Assembly: GCA_035656415.1 (NCBI GenBank)
Contig: DASRSM010000153.1
Span: forward strand, 1 to 11,340
Reading direction: 5' to 3'
Source of the DNA: JAFAHZ01 sp035656415
Lineage (GTDB): Bacteria > Vulcanimicrobiota > Vulcanimicrobiia > Vulcanimicrobiales > Vulcanimicrobiaceae
DNA length: 11,340 bases
Every line of letters begins with the position of its first letter. Positions within the stretch are counted from its first letter, which is position 1. A model generated the notes under the pieces. That model worked only from the letters and a program-made list of their open reading frames with translations. It searched no databases and had not been told where the DNA came from. Made by a program: the position numbers and the translations under genes. Below are positions 1-5,787 of this stretch, in pieces.

Positions 1-108
1 ACCCATCGAGGGAGTGCGCCCGGTTACACCCTAGGCGTACGGCCGCGTTCGACGCTAGCCGACGTGTGGGTATAACTCCGTTCCAAAAAGAGCGGAGATA
101 TACTCACT
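1..108. other. Upstream leader region, no assignable gene
   Basis: This is the start of the window ahead of the first small membrane protein. Two + strand frames run from the edge to early stops (TAG at 32-34 and TAA at 73-75), so the 3' end of a preceding gene may be present. The piece is too short to recognise. The segment also holds a candidate -10 element and a weak ribosome binding site, GGAG at 94-97, 11 nt before the ATG at 109. No hairpin with a T-run was seen. Confidence 0.4.
68..76 (+). promoter_or_regulatory. Candidate promoter -10 element GGGTATAAC
   Basis: TATAAC at 71-76 matches the bacterial -10 consensus TATAAT at five of six positions and is preceded by TGTGGG. The stretch 17 nt upstream (TTCGAC, 48-53) is only a weak -35 match. 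The same 9-mer recurs at 875-883 before another gene of this cluster, which supports a regulatory role. It would give a leader of about 25 nt for the gene starting at 109. Confidence 0.45.
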
Positions 109-663
109 ATGTCAACTGGAGCTAACCCAACCGTCTACTACGTCGTCGCCGCCATCGTCGTCATCGCAATCGTCGTGGCGATCGTTCTGGCGATGCGTGC
201 CGCACGCTCGCGCGAGCTCGAGAAACGCTTCGGGCCCGAGTACGAACGCGCCGTTCGCGAGAAAGGGGATCGCGCGGCGGCAGAGCGAGAACTTGGGGCG
301 CGCCAAGCACGCGTCAAGAAGTTCCACATCGAAGAGCTTCCCGCCGGCGCAAAAGAGCGCTACGACGAGGAGTGGCGGACGGTGCAGACGCGTTTCGTCG
401 ACGCACCGCAGGCCGCCGTGGTCGACGCCGATCATCTCGTCGCGTCCGTGATGCGCGACCGAGGTTATCCATTAGAAAAATTCGACCAGCGAGCCGCCGA
501 CATCTCAACCGATCATCCGCACGTCGTCGAAGACTACCGCGTGGCGCACGGGATTGCGTTGCGCGGCGAGCGCAGCGAGGTTTCGACCGAAGACTTGCGT
601 CGGGCGATGCAGCGTTACCGCACGCTATTTGACGACCTACTCGGCGCCGAAAGTAACGTCTAG
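109..663 (+). CDS. Membrane-anchored protein of uncharacterised family (FVDxP core)
   Basis: This 184-residue protein has one N-terminal hydrophobic segment (about residues 9-29) followed by a charged, mainly helical soluble part, so it is probably anchored in the inner membrane. Recognisable blocks are FGPEY at 41-45, a basic/acidic helix at 47-70, W89-x3-Q93-x2-FVD(96-98)-x-P100, RGYP at 118-121, an HPHVVEDYRVAH block at 136-147 and TEDLRRAMQRYR at 160-171. From memory, this block order recurs in proteins annotated as hypothetical or secreted in several GC-rich phyla. No function is established that I can name. The ATG at 109 is chosen because it precedes the membrane segment and has GGAG at 94-97. 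The next gene starts immediately after the TAG stop, so co-transcription is likely. The gene is real by length and motif structure, but its role is unknown. Confidence 0.85.
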   Translation: MSTGANPTVYYVVAAIVVIAIVVAIVLAMRAARSRELEKRFGPEYERAVREKGDRAAAERELGARQARVKKFHIEELPAGAKERYDEEWRTVQTRFVDAPQAAVVDADHLVASVMRDRGYPLEKFDQRAADISTDHPHVVEDYRVAHGIALRGERSEVSTEDLRRAMQRYRTLFDDLLGAESNV

Positions 664-864
664 ATGAAAGACCGTCGAGACCTCGACGACAGCGCCGACG
701 TGCGCGAACGCTCGGTGCGCGACACCGTCGAACCGCGCGACACCGCAGAGCCGCGTGACGCGGAGAGCTTTTTACCGCCCGATCGTATGGGAGAGTTCCG
801 CGAGCGCTGGAACGACATTCAGGCCGAGTTCGTCGACGACCCGCGGAACTCGGTGCTGCGTTAG
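664..864 (+). CDS. Short soluble partner/paralogue ending at the FVDxP core
   Basis: This 66-residue, highly charged protein has no membrane segment. Residues 20-35 contain an imperfect six-residue repeat (RDTVEP, RDTAEP, RDAESF). Residues 45-60 read FRERWNDIQAEFVDDP, which matches the core of the upstream protein (W-x2-[VI]-Q-x2-FVD-x-P). The reading frame ends six residues after that proline, whereas the upstream protein continues for more than 80 residues. The ATG abuts the upstream TAG with no spacer, so translation is probably coupled. No frameshifted continuation was found in the 29 bases that follow. It may be a truncated paralogue or a genuine short form of the domain. The function is unknown. 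Confidence 0.6.
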   Translation: MKDRRDLDDSADVRERSVRDTVEPRDTAEPRDAESFLPPDRMGEFRERWNDIQAEFVDDPRNSVLR

Positions 865-874
865 CGGTCGGGGC

Positions 875-883
875 GGGTATAAC
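875..883 (+). promoter_or_regulatory. Candidate -10 element GGGTATAAC, near-leaderless start
   Basis: This is an exact copy of the 9-mer at 68-76. TATAAC ends at 883 and the ATG follows at 894. With the usual 6-8 nt between -10 and transcription start, the mRNA would have only a few nucleotides before the start codon. No Shine-Dalgarno sequence is visible between 864 and 894. No convincing -35 was found. Confidence 0.4.
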
Positions 884-893
884 GTCAAGAGCC

Positions 894-1091
894 ATGTGGG
901 GAATCACGATTTTCGGTCTCGTCGTCGTTCTGATCGTCATCGTCGTCATCGCGGCGATTGCATCGTTCCGCATGGCTCGCCACTCCAGTCCGAGCGATAT
1001 ACGGGCGGAGACCGAACGAGAGCTGGGCGTGCGCGAGACGACGGTGGGCGACGAAGAGAGTCCGCTCAACCGCCCGAAAACAGGCGCTTGA
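894..1091 (+). CDS. Small single-pass membrane protein
   Basis: This 65-residue protein has a strongly hydrophobic N-terminal helix (about residues 3-25, rich in Val and Ile). A short hydrophilic tail follows, with an acidic/basic segment RAETERELGVRET at 37-49 and a polar C-terminus. The N-terminal anchor resembles that of the first gene in the cluster, but the FVDxP core is absent. The ATG at 894 is preferred because it retains the membrane helix. Its 3' end overlaps the convergent serine hydrolase gene by 26 bp. Nothing in the sequence identifies a function. It is placed with the two preceding genes by orientation and by the shared upstream 9-mer. Confidence 0.6.
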   Translation: MWGITIFGLVVVLIVIVVIAAIASFRMARHSSPSDIRAETERELGVRETTVGDEESPLNRPKTGA

Positions 1092-1890
1092 GCATCGCGT
1101 CGTGCTTATACGACGCGCTCTTTCCGAAATGCACGGCAACGAGATCGAGCGAAGGCACGACGTACATCGCTTGACCGCCCGAGCCGCTGGCGTAAAAGAG
1201 GTCGTCGGGCGCGCCGGTGACGCGCACCCACCAGCCCAAGCCGTAGCGCGCGTTTGCTTTGGTCCCGACAAAGCATTGCGCAAGCGCGGCGCGCTCGCGT
1301 AAAACGAATTTCCCATAACCGAGCCATTGAGCGGCGGTCATCGACGCGCCGGTCGGAAGCGGCTGGGTACCGTCGGGGAGCTTCCGCCAGAACGCGATTT
1401 GGATGCCGGCCGGGTCGAGAACGCGTTCGCGTAAGTAGTCGTGCGGCGTTTTCGGCGCCAACTTTTGTGCGAGCACCGCTCCGAACACCTGTAGCGGAAT
1501 ACCGCCGTAGGTGAACGTCGTGCCGGGTTCGTTCTTGAGCGCCATGCCGAGCGCGCGCGGATATGGCGGTACCGCGCTGCCCAAGCCGCCGAAACCGAAG
1601 CCTGACGTGAGCGAAAGCAGCATGCGCAGCGTCACGCGGCGCTTCCATGGATCCTCACGCCAGGACGCAATCGTGTCGGCCGCGAGCTCGTCGAGCTCCA
1701 ACAGTCCGTCGCGTTGCGCGTAGACGGCGGCGACGCCCCAGAAGCTTTTCGTTCCGCTATATAACGGATGCGGAGAGCCGGCGCGAAAACCGCTCGCGTA
1801 CTCTTGCGCGACGACCTCGTCCCCGCGTGCCACCACCAAGGCTTCCAACGCGTGCTTGCGCGCGTAGGCGAGCGCGGCTTCGACATCCAT
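1066..1890 (-). CDS. Serine hydrolase, beta-lactamase family (class C-like fold)
   Basis: This 274-residue protein has the hallmarks of the beta-lactamase/PBP4*/esterase EstB-type family. The nucleophile motif S45-G-T-K48 (S-x-x-K) lies in a YSGTKSFWG block. The second motif is Y128-G-G, where class C enzymes usually have Y-x-N. A Gly-rich C-terminal strand, ASGSGGQ (234-240), sits where the third motif lies. LLSLTSGFG at 91-99 is the typical helix-loop of the family. Members hydrolyse amides or esters through a covalent acyl-serine; the substrate here is unknown. I chose the ATG at 1888-1890 because residues from here on align with the family. The upstream in-frame ATG at 1968 would add a basic stretch that is not a signal peptide and would run into the divergent transporter gene. 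No signal peptide is seen, so it is probably cytoplasmic, which is unusual for penicillin-recognising enzymes but common for esterases of this fold. No Shine-Dalgarno sequence is evident. Confidence 0.85.
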   Translation of the reverse strand: MDVEAALAYARKHALEALVVARGDEVVAQEYASGFRAGSPHPLYSGTKSFWGVAAVYAQRDGLLELDELAADTIASWREDPWKRRVTLRMLLSLTSGFGFGGLGSAVPPYPRALGMALKNEPGTTFTYGGIPLQVFGAVLAQKLAPKTPHDYLRERVLDPAGIQIAFWRKLPDGTQPLPTGASMTAAQWLGYGKFVLRERAALAQCFVGTKANARYGLGWWVRVTGAPDDLFYASGSGGQAMYVVPSLDLVAVHFGKSASYKHDAMLKRLFSGG

Positions 1891-1928
1891 GCAGGGGGCT
1901 TCGAGGCCCGGCCGCAAATGCGCCTTCC
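1891..1928. promoter_or_regulatory. Short divergent intergenic region without visible RBS
   Basis: Only 38 bp separate the start codons of the serine hydrolase (-) and the sugar porter (+). Neither gene has a recognisable Shine-Dalgarno sequence in it, and no clear -10 box is present. Either both messages are close to leaderless, or the promoters lie inside the neighbouring coding sequence. Confidence 0.35.
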
Positions 1929-3266
1929 ATGAGGCCGTTCGTGCTGCTGGTCGCCTCAGTAGCCGCACTCGGCGGACTGCTGTTCGGCTACGACACCGGC
2001 GTTATCTCCGGTGCGATTCTCTTTATCAACAAAGACTTCGCTCTGTCGACGAAGCTGCAAGAGTTTACGATCAGCGTCGTGCTGATCGGCTGCATGGGCG
2101 GCGCACTGGCGTCGGGATGGCTCGCCGATCGCATCGGCCGCCGCTGGACGCTCTTTGCTGCCGGAATCGTCTTCATCGTAGGTGCGGTCGTTTCCGCGTT
2201 GACGCCGGACGAGAACGTCCTGCTCGTCGGTCGTTTTATCGTCGGTATCGGCATCGGCTTCAGCTCGGTCGTTGCGCCGCTGTACATTTCGGAGGTCGCG
2301 CCGAGCAACGTTCGCGGCGCCCTCGTGTCGCTCTATCAGTTTGCGATCACCGTCGGTATTCTGGCCGCGTATCTGGTCGATTACGCGCTCGCGGCCGGCG
2401 GCCAATGGCGATGGATGCTCGGTATCGCCGTCGTTCCGTCCCTCGTGCTCGTGATCGGCATGGTAGCGATGCCCGAGAGCCCGCGGTACCTGTTTAAAAT
2501 CGGTCGCGACGAGCGGGCGCGCCACGAGCTCGAGCGCATCGTCGAAGATCGCGCGGAGATCGCCGAAGAAGAAAGCTCGATTCGCGAAAGCCTCAAGGTT
2601 TCCAGCGCGGGCCCCGAGGCGCTGCGGACGCCTCAGGTGCGCGTCGCGCTTTTTATCGGCATCAGCTTGGCGGTGCTGCAGCAAGTCACCGGCATCAACA
2701 CCGTCATTTACTATGGTCCGCAGATCTTTCAAATGGCCGGCATCTCGTCGAACTCCGCTTCGATTCTCGCCGAGACGATAGTCGGCACGGTGAACTGCCT
2801 CATGACGTTGATCGCGATCTTCTTCGTCGACCGTCTCGGGCGCAAGCCGCTGCTTTATGCCGGCCTCGCCGGCATGTTCCTCGCGCTCGCAGCGCTCGCT
2901 TTTGCCTTTAGCCAGGCGCATTTGTCGGGCTCGCTGAGCGTCATCGCGCTCGTCAGCATGATGGTCTACGTGGGGTGTTTCGCGTTCTCGCTGGGACCGA
3001 TTGTGTGGCTGCTGATCTCCGAAATCTTTCCGCTTCCCGCGCGAAGCTTCGGCATGTCGGTGTCGACGCTGGCGAACTGGGTCGGCAACTTCGTCGTCTC
3101 GCAGTTCTTCCTGACGGAGCTTCGCGATATAGGAACGCCGCTGACGTTCGGCATTTACGCGGCGCTGTGCATCGTCACGATCGTTTTCGTCCGCAAGTTG
3201 GTGCCGGAGACCAAACGCGAGCTGCTCGAACAGGTGAGCCTGAAGGTGGCTTCCGAGGCCGCCTAA
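1929..3266 (+). CDS. Sugar/H+ symporter, MFS sugar porter family (XylE/GalP-like)
   Basis: This 445-residue, twelve-helix transporter carries the full signature set of the sugar porter family: GYDTGVISGA at 20-29, DRIGRR at 67-72, GR at 101-102, PESPRYL at 182-188, QQVTGIN at 251-257, DRLGRK at 301-306, GPIVWLLISEIFP at 356-368 and PETK at 426-429. Residues that bind sugar in E. coli XylE are conserved (Q251, Q252, N257, W360). Asp22 stands where proton-coupled members have Asp and GLUT uniporters have Asn, so proton symport in the inner membrane is predicted. Pentose or hexose substrates are both possible. The frame is open upstream to 1647, but that part is antisense to the serine hydrolase and looks nothing like a transporter, so the ATG at 1929 is chosen. 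A dehydrogenase gene follows after 4 nt, suggesting one operon. Confidence 0.95.
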   Translation: MRPFVLLVASVAALGGLLFGYDTGVISGAILFINKDFALSTKLQEFTISVVLIGCMGGALASGWLADRIGRRWTLFAAGIVFIVGAVVSALTPDENVLLVGRFIVGIGIGFSSVVAPLYISEVAPSNVRGALVSLYQFAITVGILAAYLVDYALAAGGQWRWMLGIAVVPSLVLVIGMVAMPESPRYLFKIGRDERARHELERIVEDRAEIAEEESSIRESLKVSSAGPEALRTPQVRVALFIGISLAVLQQVTGINTVIYYGPQIFQMAGISSNSASILAETIVGTVNCLMTLIAIFFVDRLGRKPLLYAGLAGMFLALAALAFAFSQAHLSGSLSVIALVSMMVYVGCFAFSLGPIVWLLISEIFPLPARSFGMSVSTLANWVGNFVVSQFFLTELRDIGTPLTFGIYAALCIVTIVFVRKLVPETKRELLEQVSLKVASEAA

Positions 3267-3270
3267 TCGT

Positions 3271-4272
3271 ATGCTTGCTGCAGTTCGGCACGCCGGCGAC
3301 GCGCGCGGCGGCGTTGCCCTCGAAGATATCGGCGCACCGCAGCCGGCGGCCGGCGAAGTGCTCTTGCGCGTTCGCGCGTGCGGCGTATGCCGCACCGATT
3401 TGCATATCGTCGACGAAGAGTTGCCGCCGCATCGCGATGCGGTCGTGCCGGGACATCAAATCGTCGGCGACGTCGTCGCGATCGGTAAGGACGTCGACGG
3501 AGCGCTTATGGGAACGCGCGTGGGCGTCTCGTGGCTCGGCGGAACCGACGGCACGTGTCCGCAGTGCCGAGCCGGTCGCGAAAATCTCTGCGATCGCCCC
3601 ACGTACACGGGATACGACCGCGACGGCGGTTACGCCGAGTTCGCGTGCGCGCGCGCGGATTTCACAACGTCTCTTCCGCCGGAAATGGACGACGTCGAAG
3701 TCGCGCCGCTGCTGTGCGCGGGAATCATCGGTTTTCGCGCGCTGCGCGTCGCCGGTGTCGAGCGCGGCGAGCGTGTCGGACTCTTCGGATTCGGCGCGTC
3801 GGCGCACTTAGCGCTGCAAGTGCTGCGGGCATGGAATTGTGAGGTCTACGTTTCCACGCGCGGCGCGCAGCATCGCGCGTTCGCGCAGAGCCTGGGCGTC
3901 GCGTGGGCCGGCGACGCAACCGACAAGCCGCCGGTTCCGCTCGATCGCGCGGTGACGTTCGCACCGGCCGGTGACGTGGTCGTCGCCGCGCTGGCGTCGC
4001 TGCGCAAGGGTGGCGTCGTGGCAATCAACGCGATCCACCTCGATCGCATGCTGGAGTTCGATTACGACTCGTTACTCTGGGGCGAGCGACAGATTCGCAG
4101 CGTGACGAACATGACGCGCGCCGACGCGCGCGATTTCATTACCCTCGCCGCGGAAGCCAACGTGCGCGCGCAGACGACCGTCTTTCCATTGCAGGCGATT
4201 CAAGGGGCCCTCGACGCCGTGCGCGGCGATGCCATCGACGGAGCCGCAGTGGTACGATGCAGCCCCAGCTAA
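3271..4272 (+). CDS. Zinc-dependent alcohol dehydrogenase (MDR family, AdhA-like)
   Basis: This 333-residue medium-chain dehydrogenase/reductase would interconvert an alcohol and an aldehyde or ketone with NAD(P). The N-terminal GroES-like domain holds the catalytic zinc ligands C40 (in CGVCRTDLH), H62 (in PGHQ) and C149 (in APLLCAG). The structural zinc loop has C96, C99 and C107, but its expected first cysteine is Asp93. The Rossmann domain begins with GLFGFGASAH at 170-179, a form I associate with the AdhA-type subgroup. An Arg after the second strand (VSTRG) might favour NADP, but this is weak. The start lies 4 nt after the transporter stop, and the 3' end overlaps the glycosyltransferase start by 16 bp, so it is the middle gene of a run. 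The substrate cannot be read from the sequence; context suggests a sugar-derived or fermentation alcohol. Confidence 0.92.
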   Translation: MLAAVRHAGDARGGVALEDIGAPQPAAGEVLLRVRACGVCRTDLHIVDEELPPHRDAVVPGHQIVGDVVAIGKDVDGALMGTRVGVSWLGGTDGTCPQCRAGRENLCDRPTYTGYDRDGGYAEFACARADFTTSLPPEMDDVEVAPLLCAGIIGFRALRVAGVERGERVGLFGFGASAHLALQVLRAWNCEVYVSTRGAQHRAFAQSLGVAWAGDATDKPPVPLDRAVTFAPAGDVVVAALASLRKGGVVAINAIHLDRMLEFDYDSLLWGERQIRSVTNMTRADARDFITLAAEANVRAQTTVFPLQAIQGALDAVRGDAIDGAAVVRCSPS

Positions 4273-5786
4273 GCGTCGTCGTTCCCGTCTACAACAACTG
4301 GTGGATGACGGCGCGTCTTCTCGCCAAGCTCGAACGGCTGCGCGACGGCCTGCCCTTCGAAACGATCGTCGTCGACAACGCCTCGACCGACGAAACGCAG
4401 CACGAGATCGAAGGCTTTGCTTGGGTGCGCTACTTGCGCAATGAAGAAAACCTGAAGTTTGCCGGCGCGTGCAATGCTGGAGCGCGCGCCGCGGAAACGC
4501 CGCTCGTGTTGTTTCTCAACAACGACGCCTATCCGCTCGGCGACGCACTCGCGCCGCTCATCCGCGCGTTCGAGCGCGAGGAAGTCGCGATTGCCGGCGG
4601 TGCGCTGTTTTTCGAAGACGGCGTTACGCAGTGCGCGGGTTTCGTGGTTTTGCCCAACGCGCACTGGCACTATTCGTGCCGCAACTTGCCGCACGGTCTC
4701 GAGGGCGTCACGCACTCGCGAGACGCGCTCGGCGTTTCCGGCGCAGCGATGGCAGTTCGCACGCAGTGGTTTCTGGAAAGCGGCGGATTCGACGAGTCGT
4801 TCGTCAACGGTTTCGAGGACGTCGATCTGTGCTTGCGCGCGCGCGAAGCGGGCCGAACGATTCGCTACGTTGCCGAGTCACGTTTTGCGCACTACGAGGG
4901 TGCTTCAGAGGGACGCTACGAGCGCGAGCAGCAGAACGAGCGCCGGTTCTACGAGCGCTGGTCGCCGGCGTTTCAAACGATGCCTCGCGTCGAGCGCGGC
5001 AGCGTGGGCGCGATCGGCATACACGCGCCGGCTAACGTGACGAAGTGGAGCGCGGCGGCGCTCGGCGATCTCGAAGACGCGCTGCGTTCGTTCGGTCATC
5101 CGGTCGTGCGCGGTGGCATAAAGCCGTGGCAGTTTACGGACGAGCGCTTCCGCCGCAGCGCCTCGCTTTGTTGGTTCGGAGCGAAACCGTCCGGCCGTTC
5201 CGTGCTGCTGGAGCGTGCCTATGGCGGAGCCGAGATGAAAGTACGCGGCGCGGTCGAGCTAAGCGTACCGTGGCTTCCGTGCGCATCGCCCGAGCGATCC
5301 GCAGCGATACCGCTGCGCCGCTCGGCGGCCGACGGGTGCCCCCGCATTGCGCTTGCCGGTGCCAGCCGAACCGAGTTCGCTGCAACGCTCGACGGCGATA
5401 TCATCGAAGTCAGCGAGGGCCGCTTTCCGCACGCAGAGGTTGCGTGCGTCGTCGTCGCCGGGCTTACTGACGACGCGGCATTCGGCAACGTCGCACTAGC
5501 TCAGGCGGGCGTACCGGCCGTCGTCATTGCCGACCGTGGAATGGAACGCCTCTACGCGGACGACGTGGCGCTCATCGTACGGCGAATCGGTCTGGCCGAC
5601 GCAGTTGCCCGGTTCACCTCGAGCGCCGCGACGCGCGAACGTTACGGCAACTTGCTGCGCGCCGATTCACTTCGCCGGTTCAACCCGCGCCGCACCGCAA
5701 TTCGCGTCGTCGATCTGTTGTGCGCCGCGCGGTTCGGCTTCGAGCGACCGTCGCAAGCCAAGTCGAACGCGCCCATCGTCTTGTAG
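4257..5786 (+). CDS. Family 2 glycosyltransferase with C-terminal GT-B-like half
   Basis: This is a 509-residue protein. Residues 1-240 form a GT-A family 2 domain of the rhamnosyltransferase/WbbL-like type: LSVVVPVYNN at 5-14, VVDNAST at 38-44, the nucleotide/metal motif LNND at 87-90, GVSGAAMAVR at 159-168 and the catalytic-base region GFEDVDLCLR at 185-194. It would transfer a sugar from an activated donor on the cytoplasmic side of the membrane, probably to a glycan or lipid acceptor. Residues 250-509 are unlike family 2. Segment 408-480 (AFGNVALAQAGVP, later RERYGNLLRADSLRRFN) recalls the donor-binding end of GT-B enzymes such as family 4, but it is short and lacks a clear Glu-x7-Glu motif. 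No membrane helix is seen. The ATG overlaps the dehydrogenase end by 16 bp, with GGAG 13 nt upstream. The gene ends 1 nt short of the convergent lipoprotein gene. Confidence 0.88.
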   Translation: MQPQLSVVVPVYNNWWMTARLLAKLERLRDGLPFETIVVDNASTDETQHEIEGFAWVRYLRNEENLKFAGACNAGARAAETPLVLFLNNDAYPLGDALAPLIRAFEREEVAIAGGALFFEDGVTQCAGFVVLPNAHWHYSCRNLPHGLEGVTHSRDALGVSGAAMAVRTQWFLESGGFDESFVNGFEDVDLCLRAREAGRTIRYVAESRFAHYEGASEGRYEREQQNERRFYERWSPAFQTMPRVERGSVGAIGIHAPANVTKWSAAALGDLEDALRSFGHPVVRGGIKPWQFTDERFRRSASLCWFGAKPSGRSVLLERAYGGAEMKVRGAVELSVPWLPCASPERSAAIPLRRSAADGCPRIALAGASRTEFAATLDGDIIEVSEGRFPHAEVACVVVAGLTDDAAFGNVALAQAGVPAVVIADRGMERLYADDVALIVRRIGLADAVARFTSSAATRERYGNLLRADSLRRFNPRRTAIRVVDLLCAARFGFERPSQAKSNAPIVL

Positions 5787-5787
5787 G

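Noticed and set aside
314..1069. 251-codon open frame on the - strand across the small-protein cluster
   Set aside because: It is antisense to three + strand genes that have membrane segments and a shared motif. The product is Arg/Ser-rich with no recognisable feature.
1760..1765. TATAAC upstream of the sugar porter as a promoter
   Set aside because: It lies 164 bp before the start and falls in the codons for the catalytic YSGTK motif of the serine hydrolase, which explains the sequence.
1647..1928. 94-codon N-terminal extension of the sugar porter
   Set aside because: It is antisense to conserved serine hydrolase sequence, Arg-rich, and not part of any sugar porter. The family's N-terminus begins at the ATG at 1929.
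1891..1968. 26-codon N-terminal extension of the serine hydrolase from the upstream ATG
   Set aside because: The added residues are basic, form no signal peptide and would overlap the divergent transporter start by 40 bp. The start at 1888-1890 fits the family better.
1956..3395. Open frame of 479 codons on the - strand, opposite the sugar porter
   Set aside because: It is the antisense of a transporter with complete family signatures. Its product is a low-complexity mix of Arg, Asp, Ala and Glu with no domain, as expected from GC-rich codon bias.
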